Assembly (NCBI RefSeq): GCF_001025135.1
Contig: NZ_AP012323.1
Span: 620,001-684,000 of the forward strand
Length of the DNA stretch: 64,000 bases
Reading direction: 5' to 3'
Source: Bifidobacterium bifidum ATCC 29521 = JCM 1255 = DSM 20456
GTDB taxonomy: Bacteria; Actinomycetota; Actinomycetes; Actinomycetales; Bifidobacteriaceae
Within the stretch, counting starts at the first letter, position 1, and every line of letters begins with the position of its first letter. The translations under genes and the position numbers were made by a program. Of this stretch, positions 27,507 to 36,784 are shown one piece after another. Below the pieces are notes generated by a model, which saw nothing but the letters and a program-made list of their open reading frames with translations, did no database searches and had not been told where the DNA came from.

Positions 27507-28481
27507 TCAGTAGCAGTCCCAGGTGTAGAGCACGCGTGAGAAGTCAAGCCGTTCCAGATCGCTGGGGGAGATGAAGAAGTTCGCTACGCCGGAGTCGCCG
27601 AACGACACATCGTTGGTCGAATCGATCTGCAGCAGCAGGTCGGTCGCCTTGTTCCACAGCGGATCCCTGTCATCATGCGGGTCGCTTTGCGTGAAGATCG
27701 GGTATCCGCCGACCTGGTGCCCGCCCGACATCAGCAGTACGGCGAGCGAGTCGCGAATCTCCGCCTCATGTTCGCGGAAGAAGCCGTGGTCGTACTCGTT
27801 GAGCGTGCTGACGCAGCTTTGCAGCCGCCCCTCGAACCGGTAGTCAGTAGGCGTGATCGTCTGCTTGCCGGCCTGTGCGACTAGCCGTCGCTCGGTGTCG
27901 GGGTCGTTGAACGGCAGCACCGTGTCGTCATGCCAGGCGGGTTTGACGACACGGTTGGCATGCAGTGCGGTGACCGGCACGTTGGGGAGGTAGCGCACGC
28001 GCCACGAGCGTTGCGACTGCGGGTTGTCGTAGTCCGCTCCGTACAGGGTGTCCTCGCCGTCGATGAAGAACTGCAGCAGTCCCTGGGCGGGGAATCCGCG
28101 CAGCTGCGGCAGTTGGCTGAAGTTCAGCTGGGCCAGCAGATACAGCGGGTCCCCGGTGTCGAGATTGCGTGGCACCTTCATGCCTTCCGGCACGTAGAAC
28201 GCGCCGCCGAGCTTGCTGTCGGTGATCTGTGCGGGGGAGTCGTCCTCGGTCAGACGCAGCACCGGCATTTCGGTGGAATACCGTAGCAGTTGCGATAGTT
28301 TCTCGGCGACGTAGTCGGTGATCCTGGGGATGTGCGCGGTGTCCTCGTAGGCGGCGTTTCGCTGGGATCTGCCGGTGACGCCAAGCTGGTCGATGGGGTT
28401 GCGGGGCCCCTCTTTGTCCACTTTCCCTACGATTTCCTGGGACGGTGTGTCACGACCGAATAATTTGTCCAGCAATCCCAT
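27507..28481 (-). CDS. YwqG-family protein (DUF1963)
   Basis: 324 residues, cytoplasmic. The DUF1963 core is visible: SKLGGAFYVPEGM, LYLLAQLNFSQLPQLRGFPAQGLLQFFID (the family signature of imported-ink-like beta strands), GHQVGGYPIFTQSDP, and DLLLQIDSTNDVSFGDSGVANFFISPSDL. The family's function is unknown. The gene stands alone, leftward, between uppS and a decayed sugar locus. Confidence 0.88.
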   Translation of the reverse strand: MGLLDKLFGRDTPSQEIVGKVDKEGPRNPIDQLGVTGRSQRNAAYEDTAHIPRITDYVAEKLSQLLRYSTEMPVLRLTEDDSPAQITDSKLGGAFYVPEGMKVPRNLDTGDPLYLLAQLNFSQLPQLRGFPAQGLLQFFIDGEDTLYGADYDNPQSQRSWRVRYLPNVPVTALHANRVVKPAWHDDTVLPFNDPDTERRLVAQAGKQTITPTDYRFEGRLQSCVSTLNEYDHGFFREHEAEIRDSLAVLLMSGGHQVGGYPIFTQSDPHDDRDPLWNKATDLLLQIDSTNDVSFGDSGVANFFISPSDLERLDFSRVLYTWDCY

Positions 28482-28619
28482 GTGATTCCCCGTTTTCAGA
28501 TCATCATCCTTGCACAGGAAAGCCTAGCAGCTGAAAGGCGATTTCGCTGACGCGATTGGTGAAGGCTTGGTACCGTCTTGCGGCGTGTCTTCCCGATTGC
28601 GTCAGCGGATTGGCCTCAG

Positions 28620-29170
28620 TCAGTCCAGGCCGATTGACTTGAGATGATGCAGCGTCAGCGAGGTGACGGTCAGCGAGCCGGATTCGGCGACGAGCATGAT
28701 CTCGCGCGGCAGGGTCAGCTGTCCGCACCAGCCGTCGTCCTGCATGGGGATCGGCTCGACGAAGGGGCTCGTCCACCCGTACATGATCTGCCGCCCGTTC
28801 GTGTTGAACGACTGCGGCGCGTAGAAATTGTGGCCGCAGTCCCACGGGCGGAACTCGGTTTCCGGCTTGAACTCGCCGTCCTTCTCCTGTTCGAGGGACG
28901 GGGCGAAGGCGATGGGCTCGCGGCGTCAGGTGACCATGTCCTCGCTGGAGACATGACCCCAATGGCACAGGCCCCACTGGGTGCCGTAGGGGTGCAGCTG
29001 GTAGAACACGTGCCAGCGGCCCTTGTAGTAGCACAGGCCGTTCGGGTCGGCCTCCTTGCGGAGCTCGTCCTTCTGCTCGGACGGGACCCGGAACAGGTAG
29101 ATGAGCAGCATGCCGAGGCCGCAGGCGGCCATGAAGCCGGCCGACAGCACGATGGAGCCGATCAGCGCGC
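28620..29170 (-). pseudogene. Remnant of a sugar permease fused to a GH32 beta-fructofuranosidase
   Basis: Read leftward, it begins with the last helix of an MFS sugar permease ([35 protein letters not shown]), joins directly to the GH32 N-terminus ([38 protein letters not shown]), then hits TGA at 28926-28928 where the family has Trp. The same frame continues REPIAFAPSLEQEKDGEF and jumps to a late GH32 segment (CGHNFYAPQSFNTNGRQIMYGW) before a second TGA at 28620-28622. The RDP and EC catalytic regions are deleted. At least three lesions are visible: 5' deletion, nonsense codon, internal deletion. Confidence 0.88.
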
Positions 29171-29253
29171 CCGTGCGGGTAGGTCTTGTTGGGTGCTGAG
29201 GGTTCTCCGCACGGCTGCCGTGCCGTTGTGGGGAATCGTTTTTTTGTACTGGA

Positions 29254-29294
29254 ACAATAGAACGTCAATCGATTTACGTCAAACGATTGACGTT
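29254..29294 (-). promoter_or_regulatory. Promoter with two overlapping LacI-type operators upstream of the GH32 remnant
   Basis: On the minus strand: TTGACG (complement of 29277-29282), 17-bp spacer, TATTGT (complement of 29254-29259). Two operator-like palindromes overlap it: ACGTCAATCGATTTACGT (29262-29279) and ACGTCAAACGATTGACGT (29276-29293). Outer 11-bp arms 29261-29271 and 29284-29294 pair perfectly. The central CG with flanking TCAA/TTGA resembles LacI-family sites. Confidence 0.7.
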
Positions 29295-29335
29295 GTGTGT
29301 CGTGCTGCGGAAGAGGGTTTCCGGCGAGGATTAAC

Positions 29336-29351
29336 GGAACATATCTACCGG
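29336..29351. promoter_or_regulatory. Half-site related to the CGGTAGATATCTACCG palindrome, upstream of dnaE
   Basis: GGAACATATCTACCGG is the exact reverse complement of the site just after the WYL regulator gene (37163-37178). It lies 30 bases before the dnaE start. A 16-mer match alone is about what chance allows in a 64-kb window, so its role is uncertain. Confidence 0.3.
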
Positions 29352-29380
29352 TGAGTGCGGCATGAGGTAAGGTGGAACGC

Positions 29381-32300
29381 ATGGCTGGAAACTTCGTGCA
29401 ACTGCATAACCACACGCACTACTCGCTGCTGGATGGGGCATCCAAGGTGCCCGATCTGGTCAAGCGCGTCAAGGAGCTGGGCATGCCGGCGGTCGGCATC
29501 ACCGACCATGGCAACATGCACGGCGCCTACGAGCTGTGGCGTGCAGCGGTCGATTCCGGCGTCAAGCCGATCATCGGCATCGAGGCGTATGTGACCCCTG
29601 AAACCGCGCGGCAGGACAAGACGCGCGTGTCATGGGACACCAACTGGACCCCGGTTCCCGGCCATGCCCGCAACCCCGACGATGTCTCGGGCGGCGGCCT
29701 GATCACCCACCTGACCATGTGGGCGGAGAACGACGAAGGGCTGGTCAACCTCATCAAGGCGTCGTCCGTCGCCAACCTCGAAGGCCGTGTCATGCGATAT
29801 CCGCGTATGGACAAGGAGGTGCTGTCCACCTACTCCAAAGGCGTGATCGCCTCGTCCGGCTGCCCCTCCGGCATCATCCAGACCCGTCTGCGCCTAGGCC
29901 AGTTCGACGAGGCGCTGCGTGCCGCCGGCGAGTTCCAGGACATCTTCGGCAAGGACAATTTCTACATCGAGCTGATGGACCACGGACTGTCCATCGAAAG
30001 CAAGGTTACCGGCGATCTGCTGACCATCGCCAAGAAGCTCGGCGCGCCCCTGCTCGCCACCAACGACTCGCACTACGTCATGGAGGCGGACAAGGACGCC
30101 CAGGACGCCATGCTGTGCATCAACTCCGGCGCCACGCTGGACGACCCCAACCGCTTCAAGTTCGAAGGATCGGGATACTACATCAAATCCGCCGAGGAGA
30201 TGCGCGAGCTGTTCAAGGACCATCCCGACGCCTGCGACAACACGCTGGAGATCGCGGAACGCTGCAACGTGATCTTCGACGACCATGAGGATGGCGCGTT
30301 CATGCCGCAGTTCGACTGCCCCGAAGGGTGGGACGAGACCTCGCTGTTCCTCAAGAAGGTCGAGGAGGGCCTGGAGAAGCGCTACGACGGCAACCCGCCG
30401 ATGGAGGTGCTCAAGCAGGCCGACTATGAATGCGGCGTCATCTGCCAGATGCAGTTCTGCGGCTACTTCCTCGTCGTCGCCGACTACATCAACTGGGCGA
30501 AGGAGCACGGCGTGATGGTGGGCCCGGGGCGAGGCTCCGCCGCAGGGGCCATGGTCGCCTATGCGATGGGCATCACCGAGCTCGATCCGCTCAAGCACGG
30601 CCTGATCTTCGAGAGGTTCCTGAACCCCGAGCGTGTGTCCCTGCCCGATATCGACGTCGACTTCGATCCCGAAGGCCGCATGCGCGTGCTGGGCTATGTG
30701 GCCGACAAGTACGGCCATGACAAGGTCGCCCAATGCGTGATCTACGGCACCATCAAGACCAAGCAGGCGCTCAAGGACTCCGCGCGCATCATGGGATTCC
30801 CCTTTGAGATGGGCACTCGTATCACCGAGGCGCTGCCGCCGGCCGCCACCGGAGGCAAGGACATCAGCGTGCACGACATCTTCGACCCGAGCGCCAAGCG
30901 CTACGCCGAGGCGCGCGAATACCGCGAGCTGTACGACTCCGATCCCGAAGTCAAGCGCATCACCGAGGAGGCGAAGGGCATCGAGGGGCTGATTCGCCAG
31001 ACCGGAGTCCACGCGTGCGCCACGATCATGGGTTCCGCGCCGATCACCGACACCTCGCCGCTGCTGGAGCGCACCGACGGCACCGTCACCACCACGTTCG
31101 AGTACCATACGTGCGAAACGCTCGGCCTGGTCAAGATGGACTTCCTCGGCCTGTCCAACTTGACGGTCATCCGCGACACGCTCACCAACATCGAGCACAA
31201 CGGCAAGGGCGTCATCGACTACACGAAGATCCCTCTCGATGACCGGGAGACGTACCAGCTGCTGTCGCGCGGAGACACGCTCGGTGTGTTCCAGCTCGAT
31301 TCCGACGGCATGCGCTCGCTGCTCAAGACGCTCAAGCCCGATAACTTCAACGACATCTCCGCACTTATTGCCCTGTACCGACCGGGCCCGATGTCGATGG
31401 ACTCGCACACCAACTACGCCAAGCGCAAGAACGGCCTGCAGAAGATTACGCCTATCCACCCCGAGCTCGACGAGCCCCTCAAGCAGGTGCTCGATGAGAC
31501 GTACGGCCTGATCATCTATCAGGAGCAGGTGCAGTCAGCCGCGCGTATCCTGGCCGGCTATTCGCTGGGCAAGGCAGACGTGCTCAGGCGAGCCATGGGC
31601 AAGAAGAAGCCCGAGGTGCTGGCCAAGGAGAAGGTGCCGTTTTTCGCCGGCATGAAGGAGCATGGCTATTCCGAGGAGGCCGCAGAGGCGATCTGGGAGA
31701 TCCTGGTCCCGTTCTCCGGCTATGCGTTCAACAAGGCGCACTCCGCCGCGTACGGCCTGATCTCCTACTGGACCGCATACCTCAAGACGCACTACCCGGT
31801 CGAGTTCATGGCCGCGCTGCTGCAGGGCGCGGCGACCAACAAGAACAAGACCGCCCTGTATCTGGGCGAGGCTCGGAGAATGGGCATCCAAGTGCTCTCC
31901 CCGGATGTCAACGAGTCGGTCTACGAGTACTCCGCAGTCGGCGACGTCGTCCGATTCGGGCTCGGGGCTATCCGCAACGTCGGCGAGAATGCGGTCAAGG
32001 ACATCATCGCGGAACGCGAGACGGGCCGTGGCAAATACGTGAACTTCATGGACTTCATCCGCCGCGTGCCGTTGACCGCGCTGAACAGGCGACTGGTCGA
32101 ATCGCTGATCAAGGCGGGCGCATTCGATTCGATCGACCCGAACCGCCGGGCGCTGTTCACCGTGCACGAGTCGGCGATCGACTCGGTGGTCGGCCTCAAG
32201 CGCAAGCAGGCGGAAGGACAGTTCGACCTGTTCTCCGACACGGAGGATTCGGGCGCCGACGCGATGGGGGATGCGACGGTCGCCGTGCCGGACATCGAGG

Positions 32301-32950
32301 AATGGGACAAGAAGGACAAGCTCAAGTTCGAGCGCGATATGCTTGGCCTCTACGTGTCGGACCATCCGCTGAGCGGCATGCAAGCAGTGCTCGCCGGGAT
32401 GCGGGAGATGTCCATCGCCCATCTGATTGACCGTGCGCCCACCATGCCCAGCGGGCAGCAGGTCACGCTGGCGGGACTGATTACCAACGTCGATCGACGA
32501 GTCTCGAAGAAGGGCAACCCGTGGGCGATCGTCACCATCGAGGACATGGAAAGCTCCATCCAGTGCATGTTCTTCGGCAAAGTGTACGAGGCGGCGAGCA
32601 CGGAGCTCATACAGGATGCGGTCGTGCAGGTGCGCGGCCAGGTCGAGGTTCGGGACGAGACCGTCAGCATGCGCGCCACGGAAATGCAGCCGGTCGCGCT
32701 GGAGACCGATGACGAGCGTCCGTTCCTGATCACCTTGCCGCTGGTGGCCCTGGGGCGCGGCAACATGCAGCAGCTTGCGCAGATCATCACGCGGCATCCG
32801 GGATTCTGTGAAGTGCGGCTTGCCGTGCTCGACGCCAAGGGCAACGCACGGGTGATGACCTTCGGCGATAGGTTCCGCGTCAAACGCGACACCAGCCTGT
32901 TCGCCGAGATCAAGAGCCTGTTCGGCCCGAGCTGCCTGCCGACGGCCTGA
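29381..32950 (+). CDS. dnaE: DNA polymerase III alpha subunit
   Basis: Replicative polymerase. The PHP domain opens with FVQLHNHTHYSLLDGASKV; the C-family polymerase core has GPGRGSAAGAMVAYAMGI, the catalytic acids in LPDIDVDFD, FLGLSNLTVI, and the fingers region YQEQVQSAARILAGYSLGKADVLRRAMGKKK. A helix-hairpin-helix and an OB fold (QQVTLAGLITNVDRRVSKKGNPWAIVTIED) follow. About 1189 residues, normal. ATG 29381 was chosen; GTG 29372 in the same frame is an alternative. Confidence 0.97.
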   Translation: MAGNFVQLHNHTHYSLLDGASKVPDLVKRVKELGMPAVGITDHGNMHGAYELWRAAVDSGVKPIIGIEAYVTPETARQDKTRVSWDTNWTPVPGHARNPDDVSGGGLITHLTMWAENDEGLVNLIKASSVANLEGRVMRYPRMDKEVLSTYSKGVIASSGCPSGIIQTRLRLGQFDEALRAAGEFQDIFGKDNFYIELMDHGLSIESKVTGDLLTIAKKLGAPLLATNDSHYVMEADKDAQDAMLCINSGATLDDPNRFKFEGSGYYIKSAEEMRELFKDHPDACDNTLEIAERCNVIFDDHEDGAFMPQFDCPEGWDETSLFLKKVEEGLEKRYDGNPPMEVLKQADYECGVICQMQFCGYFLVVADYINWAKEHGVMVGPGRGSAAGAMVAYAMGITELDPLKHGLIFERFLNPERVSLPDIDVDFDPEGRMRVLGYVADKYGHDKVAQCVIYGTIKTKQALKDSARIMGFPFEMGTRITEALPPAATGGKDISVHDIFDPSAKRYAEAREYRELYDSDPEVKRITEEAKGIEGLIRQTGVHACATIMGSAPITDTSPLLERTDGTVTTTFEYHTCETLGLVKMDFLGLSNLTVIRDTLTNIEHNGKGVIDYTKIPLDDRETYQLLSRGDTLGVFQLDSDGMRSLLKTLKPDNFNDISALIALYRPGPMSMDSHTNYAKRKNGLQKITPIHPELDEPLKQVLDETYGLIIYQEQVQSAARILAGYSLGKADVLRRAMGKKKPEVLAKEKVPFFAGMKEHGYSEEAAEAIWEILVPFSGYAFNKAHSAAYGLISYWTAYLKTHYPVEFMAALLQGAATNKNKTALYLGEARRMGIQVLSPDVNESVYEYSAVGDVVRFGLGAIRNVGENAVKDIIAERETGRGKYVNFMDFIRRVPLTALNRRLVESLIKAGAFDSIDPNRRALFTVHESAIDSVVGLKRKQAEGQFDLFSDTEDSGADAMGDATVAVPDIEEWDKKDKLKFERDMLGLYVSDHPLSGMQAVLAGMREMSIAHLIDRAPTMPSGQQVTLAGLITNVDRRVSKKGNPWAIVTIEDMESSIQCMFFGKVYEAASTELIQDAVVQVRGQVEVRDETVSMRATEMQPVALETDDERPFLITLPLVALGRGNMQQLAQIITRHPGFCEVRLAVLDAKGNARVMTFGDRFRVKRDTSLFAEIKSLFGPSCLPTA

Positions 32951-33079
32951 GACCATCAGCCGGAATGTGACCATATGCGCTACGGAATCCGCTGACGATG
33001 GGCGTATGCAGGTAGAATGAGAGCGAAACGGGGCCGCTGGCTGCCGTCAATTATGGGCCTGGACCTAGAGGGAAGAACG

Positions 33080-34138
33080 ATGATAGTGTGTTCACATTGC
33101 GGCGCAGACAACGCCGTTGGAAGCTTGTTCTGCAGGGCGTGCGGTGCACAATTGACGGCGGCGACGGCACAGCCGGCCGCTGCGGCACCGGCGACGCCTG
33201 CGTACACGACGCAGCCGCAGACTTCGGCTTCGCAGGTTCCTCAATCGGCACAGGTTCCTCAATCAGTGCAGTATCCGGCGCAGCCGCCGCAACCGGTACA
33301 GACGACCGGGATGCCTCCCGTTCCCGCGGCGCCCGGCACCGCTTACCAGCAGCAGCCGCAAATGGCCGGATACCAGCAGCAGCCGTATCGGGCTCAGACG
33401 TATCCGCAGCAGCCGGTCGATTCCCAGCAGTACGGCCAATACCAGCAGCCGGGCGTCCCCGGAGTCCCCATGGCTCCCGTGGCACCGGTCGCGCAGAAGA
33501 AATCCAAGAAGCCGCTCATCATCGTGCTCGCCATCATCATCGTGGCCGCGCTGGTCACCGGTGGCGTGTTCCTGTTCCTGCACCTGTCCCAGCCGGGCGT
33601 CAACGGAACGTATTCACTCAGCGCCGGCGGCAACACCGGCACCCTGAGCGTCGACGGAAAGAAGATGTCGCTTGATCTGCCGGGCAATGACGACGGAAAG
33701 CCGGCGGTCAGCGCCACGATCGACAAGGTCACAAGTGGCAATGGCAGCCATTCATACACGCTGAAGGATCTGAAGTTCAGCGGTGCGAGCGGCAATTACG
33801 TGATGTCCGAGGTCACCGGCCTCATCGGGTACATCGGCGGTCTGGGCGAGGAACAGGGCACGGCCGTTCTCAACGCGCTCAGCCCGACCGTCACCATCCC
33901 CGATGGCGCGTCCAAGGGCGAGCCGAACGGCACCTGGTCGGTCTCCTGCTCGGTCATGGGACTGGGCATGGGCATCTCAGCCAACTTCAAGGATGATGGC
34001 ACATTGACGATGTCGGTACAGGCCACCGGTCATGGCGAGTCGACGCTCCATGGCACATGGAGCAAGACCGGTGACGCGACATTCGACGTTTCCCTCGATG
34101 ATCCCGATATGACTATGACACTGTCATTGAAGAAGTGA
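33080..34138 (+). CDS. Zinc-ribbon, single-helix membrane protein with extracellular domain
   Basis: 352 residues. The N-terminus is a double-Cys zinc ribbon (CSHCGADNAVGSLFCRACGAQL). A Gln/Pro/Ala-rich disordered stretch follows (residues about 30-130), then a basic-flanked membrane helix (PLIIVLAIIIVAALVTGGVFLFLHL) and an extracellular beta-rich domain (NGTYSLSAGGNTGTLSVDGKK; GTWSVSCSVMGLGMG). ATG 33080 has AGAGGGAAG ahead; the upstream in-frame ATG 33017 lies inside a TAGAAT -10 hexamer (33013-33018) and is not a start. Function unknown. Confidence 0.8.
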   Translation: MIVCSHCGADNAVGSLFCRACGAQLTAATAQPAAAAPATPAYTTQPQTSASQVPQSAQVPQSVQYPAQPPQPVQTTGMPPVPAAPGTAYQQQPQMAGYQQQPYRAQTYPQQPVDSQQYGQYQQPGVPGVPMAPVAPVAQKKSKKPLIIVLAIIIVAALVTGGVFLFLHLSQPGVNGTYSLSAGGNTGTLSVDGKKMSLDLPGNDDGKPAVSATIDKVTSGNGSHSYTLKDLKFSGASGNYVMSEVTGLIGYIGGLGEEQGTAVLNALSPTVTIPDGASKGEPNGTWSVSCSVMGLGMGISANFKDDGTLTMSVQATGHGESTLHGTWSKTGDATFDVSLDDPDMTMTLSLKK

Positions 34139-34153
34139 CCTGCACGCGCTGAA

Positions 34154-34204
34154 AATATGGTTGTGGCCCCGACACGATACCGGTGTCGGGGCCACAACCA
34201 TATT
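34154..34204. terminator. Perfect 22-bp hairpin between convergent genes
   Basis: Arms 34154-34175 and 34183-34204 are exact reverse complements around a 7-base loop (GATACCG); the core is GGTTGTGGCCCCGACAC. It lies between two convergent genes, 16 bases after one stop and 25 bases from the other, and has A/T at both outer ends, so it can terminate in both directions. Confidence 0.8.
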
Positions 34205-34228
34205 CGCGCACGAGGAATTCGGCCGCCG

Positions 34229-34534
34229 TCACTCGCGTGCGAGGCGGATGTGCTCGATGTCGTTGCGTGAGCTTTTGCGGTACAGCACGAACCGGTTGCC
34301 GATGACCTGCACCACCTGCGCGCCGATCTGGCCGGCGAGCTTGTCGGCGGCCTCCTTCGCCGTCAGACCGGAGCCGTCCTGCACGGCGACCTTGAGCAGC
34401 TCGTGGCTGTCCATCGTCTCCGATGCCTGCTTCACCGCGGCGTCGGTCAGGTCGTTCTTGCCGATGTAGAGCAGTGGGTTCAGCTGATTCGCCATCGCGC
34501 GCAGCTGCTTGACCTGCTTCTTGCTCAATGCCAT
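34229..34534 (-). CDS. yhbY: YhbY/CRM-domain RNA-binding protein
   Basis: 101 residues consisting of one CRM domain, associated with ribosome large-subunit assembly. Signature segments: LSKKQVKQLRAMANQLNPLLYIGKNDLTD, HELLKVAVQD, and the GxxG loop in VVQVIGNRFVLYRKS. A strong AGGAC-type site precedes the start. Leftward single gene, convergent with the zinc-ribbon membrane gene. Confidence 0.92.
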   Translation of the reverse strand: MALSKKQVKQLRAMANQLNPLLYIGKNDLTDAAVKQASETMDSHELLKVAVQDGSGLTAKEAADKLAGQIGAQVVQVIGNRFVLYRKSSRNDIEHIRLARE

Positions 34535-34660
34535 GTTTGGTCCTCTCCGTCAATCTGATGTGCTGTGTACGAGGATAGCGGAGCGGCACGATGAACGGCA
34601 TGGACGCTTCTGGAAATCCTTCAAAACACCGACTAATGTCTATGGCGGGGACGAAAGAAA

Positions 34661-34690
34661 TGCGACATCATGTCTGGTAATGATGTCGCA
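34661..34690. promoter_or_regulatory. 11-8-11 palindrome upstream of oleate hydratase
   Basis: TGCGACATCAT (34661-34671) and ATGATGTCGCA (34680-34690) pair perfectly across GTCTGGTA. It sits 31 bases before the oleate hydratase ATG and inside the 5' untranslated region or promoter. It could be an operator for a fatty-acid-sensing regulator or an RNA hairpin. Confidence 0.6.
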
Positions 34691-34721
34691 GACATCCACA
34701 ATATCCTCAAGGAGGCGGAAT

Positions 34722-36599
34722 ATGTATTATTCCAGTGGCAACTATGAAGCGTTCGCACGACCGAAGAAGCCGGCGGGTGTCGACGGCAAGTCCGCGTACA
34801 TCATCGGCACGGGACTTGCGGCGCTGTCGGCGGCCTGCTATCTGGTGCGAGATGCGCAGATGCCAGGCAAGAACATCCACATCCTCGAAAAGGACGCGGT
34901 GGCCGGCGGGGCGTGCGACGGCGCCGACATCCCCGGCCTCGGCTATGTCATGCGCGGCGGGCGCGAGATGGACAACCACTTCGAGGTGATGTGGGACCTG
35001 TTCCGCTCCATCCCGTCGATCGAGACCGAAGGCGTCTCCGTGCTCGACGAGTATTACTGGCTCAACAAGGACGACCCCAACTATTCGCTGTGCCGCGCCA
35101 CCAAGGACCGCGGGCAGGATGCGGGACTCCAGGGCAAATTCGGGCTGAGCGACAAGGCCTCGATGGAGATCATGAAACTGTTCTTCACTCCGGACGAGGA
35201 ACTGTACGACAAGCCGATCACCGATTTCTTCGACGACGAGGTGCTGAAATCCAACTTCTGGCTGTACTGGCGCACCATGTTCGCGTTCGAGAACTGGCAT
35301 TCCGCGCTGGAAATGAAACTGTACATCAAACGGTACATCCACCACATTGGCGGTCTGCCGGACTTCAGCGCGTTGCGGTTCACCCGATACAACCAGTACG
35401 AGTCGATGATCCTGCCGATGGTGAAGTACCTCGAAGCGCACGGCGTGCAGTTCCACTACAATACCAAGGTCGAGAACGTCGAGTTTGCGATCGGCGGCGG
35501 GAACGGACCCGAACGTGAGCGCACCGGGGTCGGACAGGACACGATCCAGAAGATCCAGGCCACGTCCGGCTTCTTCAAGCGCAACCCGTACGGCACGAAC
35601 ACGAAGAAACTCGCCGTCCGCATCGACATCGACCACGAAGGTGACAAGTCGTCCATCGACCTGACGCAGAACGATCTGGTGTTCATCACCAACGGCGGTT
35701 GCGTGGAGAACTCCACGATGGGATCCCAGCATTCGCCGGCCGCATGGAATCCGGACCTCAAGCCCGGTGGCGGTTGGGACATGTGGCGGCGCATCGCCAA
35801 GCAGGACCCGAGCTTCGGGCATCCCGACACATTCTGCTCGGACCCGGATGCCACCAAGTGGATGAGCGCCACGGTGACTACGCTCGACGCAGAGATTCCG
35901 CCGTACATCAAACGCATCTGCAAGCGCGACCCGTTCTCCGGGCGCGTGGTGACCGGTGGCATCGTGACCGTGGAGGACTCCAACTGGCTGATGAGCTGGA
36001 CGCTCAACCGCCAGCAGCAGTTCCGTGACCAGCCCAAGGAACAGCTGTGCGTATGGGTGTATGGCCTGTTCCCCGACAAGCCGGGCAACTATATCAAGAA
36101 GCCGATGACCGAATGCACCGGCGAGGAGATCTGCGAGGAATGGCTGTACCACATGGGCGTGCCGATCGACAAGATCGAGGCGCTCGCGAAATCCCACGCG
36201 AACACCGTGCCGGTCATGATGCCGTACATCACCGCGTTCTTCATGCCGCGTTCGGCCGGTGATCGGCCGGACGTGGTGCCGGATGGCGCCGTGAACTTCG
36301 CGTTCCTCGGCCAGTTCGCCGAGACGCCGCGCGACACGATCTTCACTACCGAATACTCGATGCGCACCGGCATGGAGGCCGTGTACACGCTGCTCGACGT
36401 GGACCGCGGCGTGCCGGAGGTGTGGGGCAGCGTCTACGACGTGCGCAACCTGCTCAACGCCACGGTCAAACTGCGCGATGGCTCCCCGGTCACCGATATG
36501 AAGCTCAATGTCGTGGAGCGCGCCGTTATGAAGAAGGTCCTCAAGAAGCTCGGCAAGACCGACATCGGCATGCTGCTGCGCGAGTACGGGGCGATCTGA
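34722..36599 (+). CDS. ohyA: Oleate hydratase (myosin-cross-reactive antigen family)
   Basis: FAD-dependent addition of water to the cis-9 double bond of oleic and linoleic acids, a detoxification reaction known in bifidobacteria. The 625-residue protein has the FAD-binding start SAYIIGTGLAALSAACYLV, LEKDAVAGGACDG, the family motif RGGREMDNHFEVMWDLFRSIPS, FAFENWHSALEMKLYIKRY and NQYESMILPM. Full length with no visible lesion. ATG 34722 has AAGGAGG seven bases ahead; the longer open frame upstream is not coding. A perfect palindrome lies just upstream. Confidence 0.97.
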   Translation: MYYSSGNYEAFARPKKPAGVDGKSAYIIGTGLAALSAACYLVRDAQMPGKNIHILEKDAVAGGACDGADIPGLGYVMRGGREMDNHFEVMWDLFRSIPSIETEGVSVLDEYYWLNKDDPNYSLCRATKDRGQDAGLQGKFGLSDKASMEIMKLFFTPDEELYDKPITDFFDDEVLKSNFWLYWRTMFAFENWHSALEMKLYIKRYIHHIGGLPDFSALRFTRYNQYESMILPMVKYLEAHGVQFHYNTKVENVEFAIGGGNGPERERTGVGQDTIQKIQATSGFFKRNPYGTNTKKLAVRIDIDHEGDKSSIDLTQNDLVFITNGGCVENSTMGSQHSPAAWNPDLKPGGGWDMWRRIAKQDPSFGHPDTFCSDPDATKWMSATVTTLDAEIPPYIKRICKRDPFSGRVVTGGIVTVEDSNWLMSWTLNRQQQFRDQPKEQLCVWVYGLFPDKPGNYIKKPMTECTGEEICEEWLYHMGVPIDKIEALAKSHANTVPVMMPYITAFFMPRSAGDRPDVVPDGAVNFAFLGQFAETPRDTIFTTEYSMRTGMEAVYTLLDVDRGVPEVWGSVYDVRNLLNATVKLRDGSPVTDMKLNVVERAVMKKVLKKLGKTDIGMLLREYGAI

Positions 36600-36611
36600 C
36601 GGCATCGGCCT

Positions 36612-36772
36612 CGCAGCGAACCGTTCTCATTAGGAAACGTGTGAGGATTCCTCACGTAACCACACAAGTGAACATTTCGGTAAGGTCCGGAATTCCGGGC
36701 CTCTGAAGGGTTCCGTGTTCGTTTGGCGGACCGCAGGGCTCGCACGTTTCCCAATGAGAACGGTTCGCTGCG
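36612..36772. repeat. 161-bp inverted-repeat element (MITE-like)
   Basis: Terminal arms 36612-36641 and 36743-36772 match in 29 of 30 positions (outer part CGCAGCGAACCGTTCTCATT). The ~100-base interior has smaller palindromes (GTGAGGATTCCTCAC; GGTCCGGAATTCCGGGCC) and no coding frame of note. It starts 12 bases after the oleate hydratase stop and abuts the DnaA-like remnant. No obvious target-site duplication was seen. Confidence 0.7.
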
Positions 36773-36784
36773 TATCGCGGGCTG

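Noticed and set aside
36600..36784. Riboswitch or structured leader after oleate hydratase
   Set aside because: The symmetry of the 30-base arms and absence of a downstream sense gene fit a mobile or terminator-like inverted repeat better than a riboswitch.
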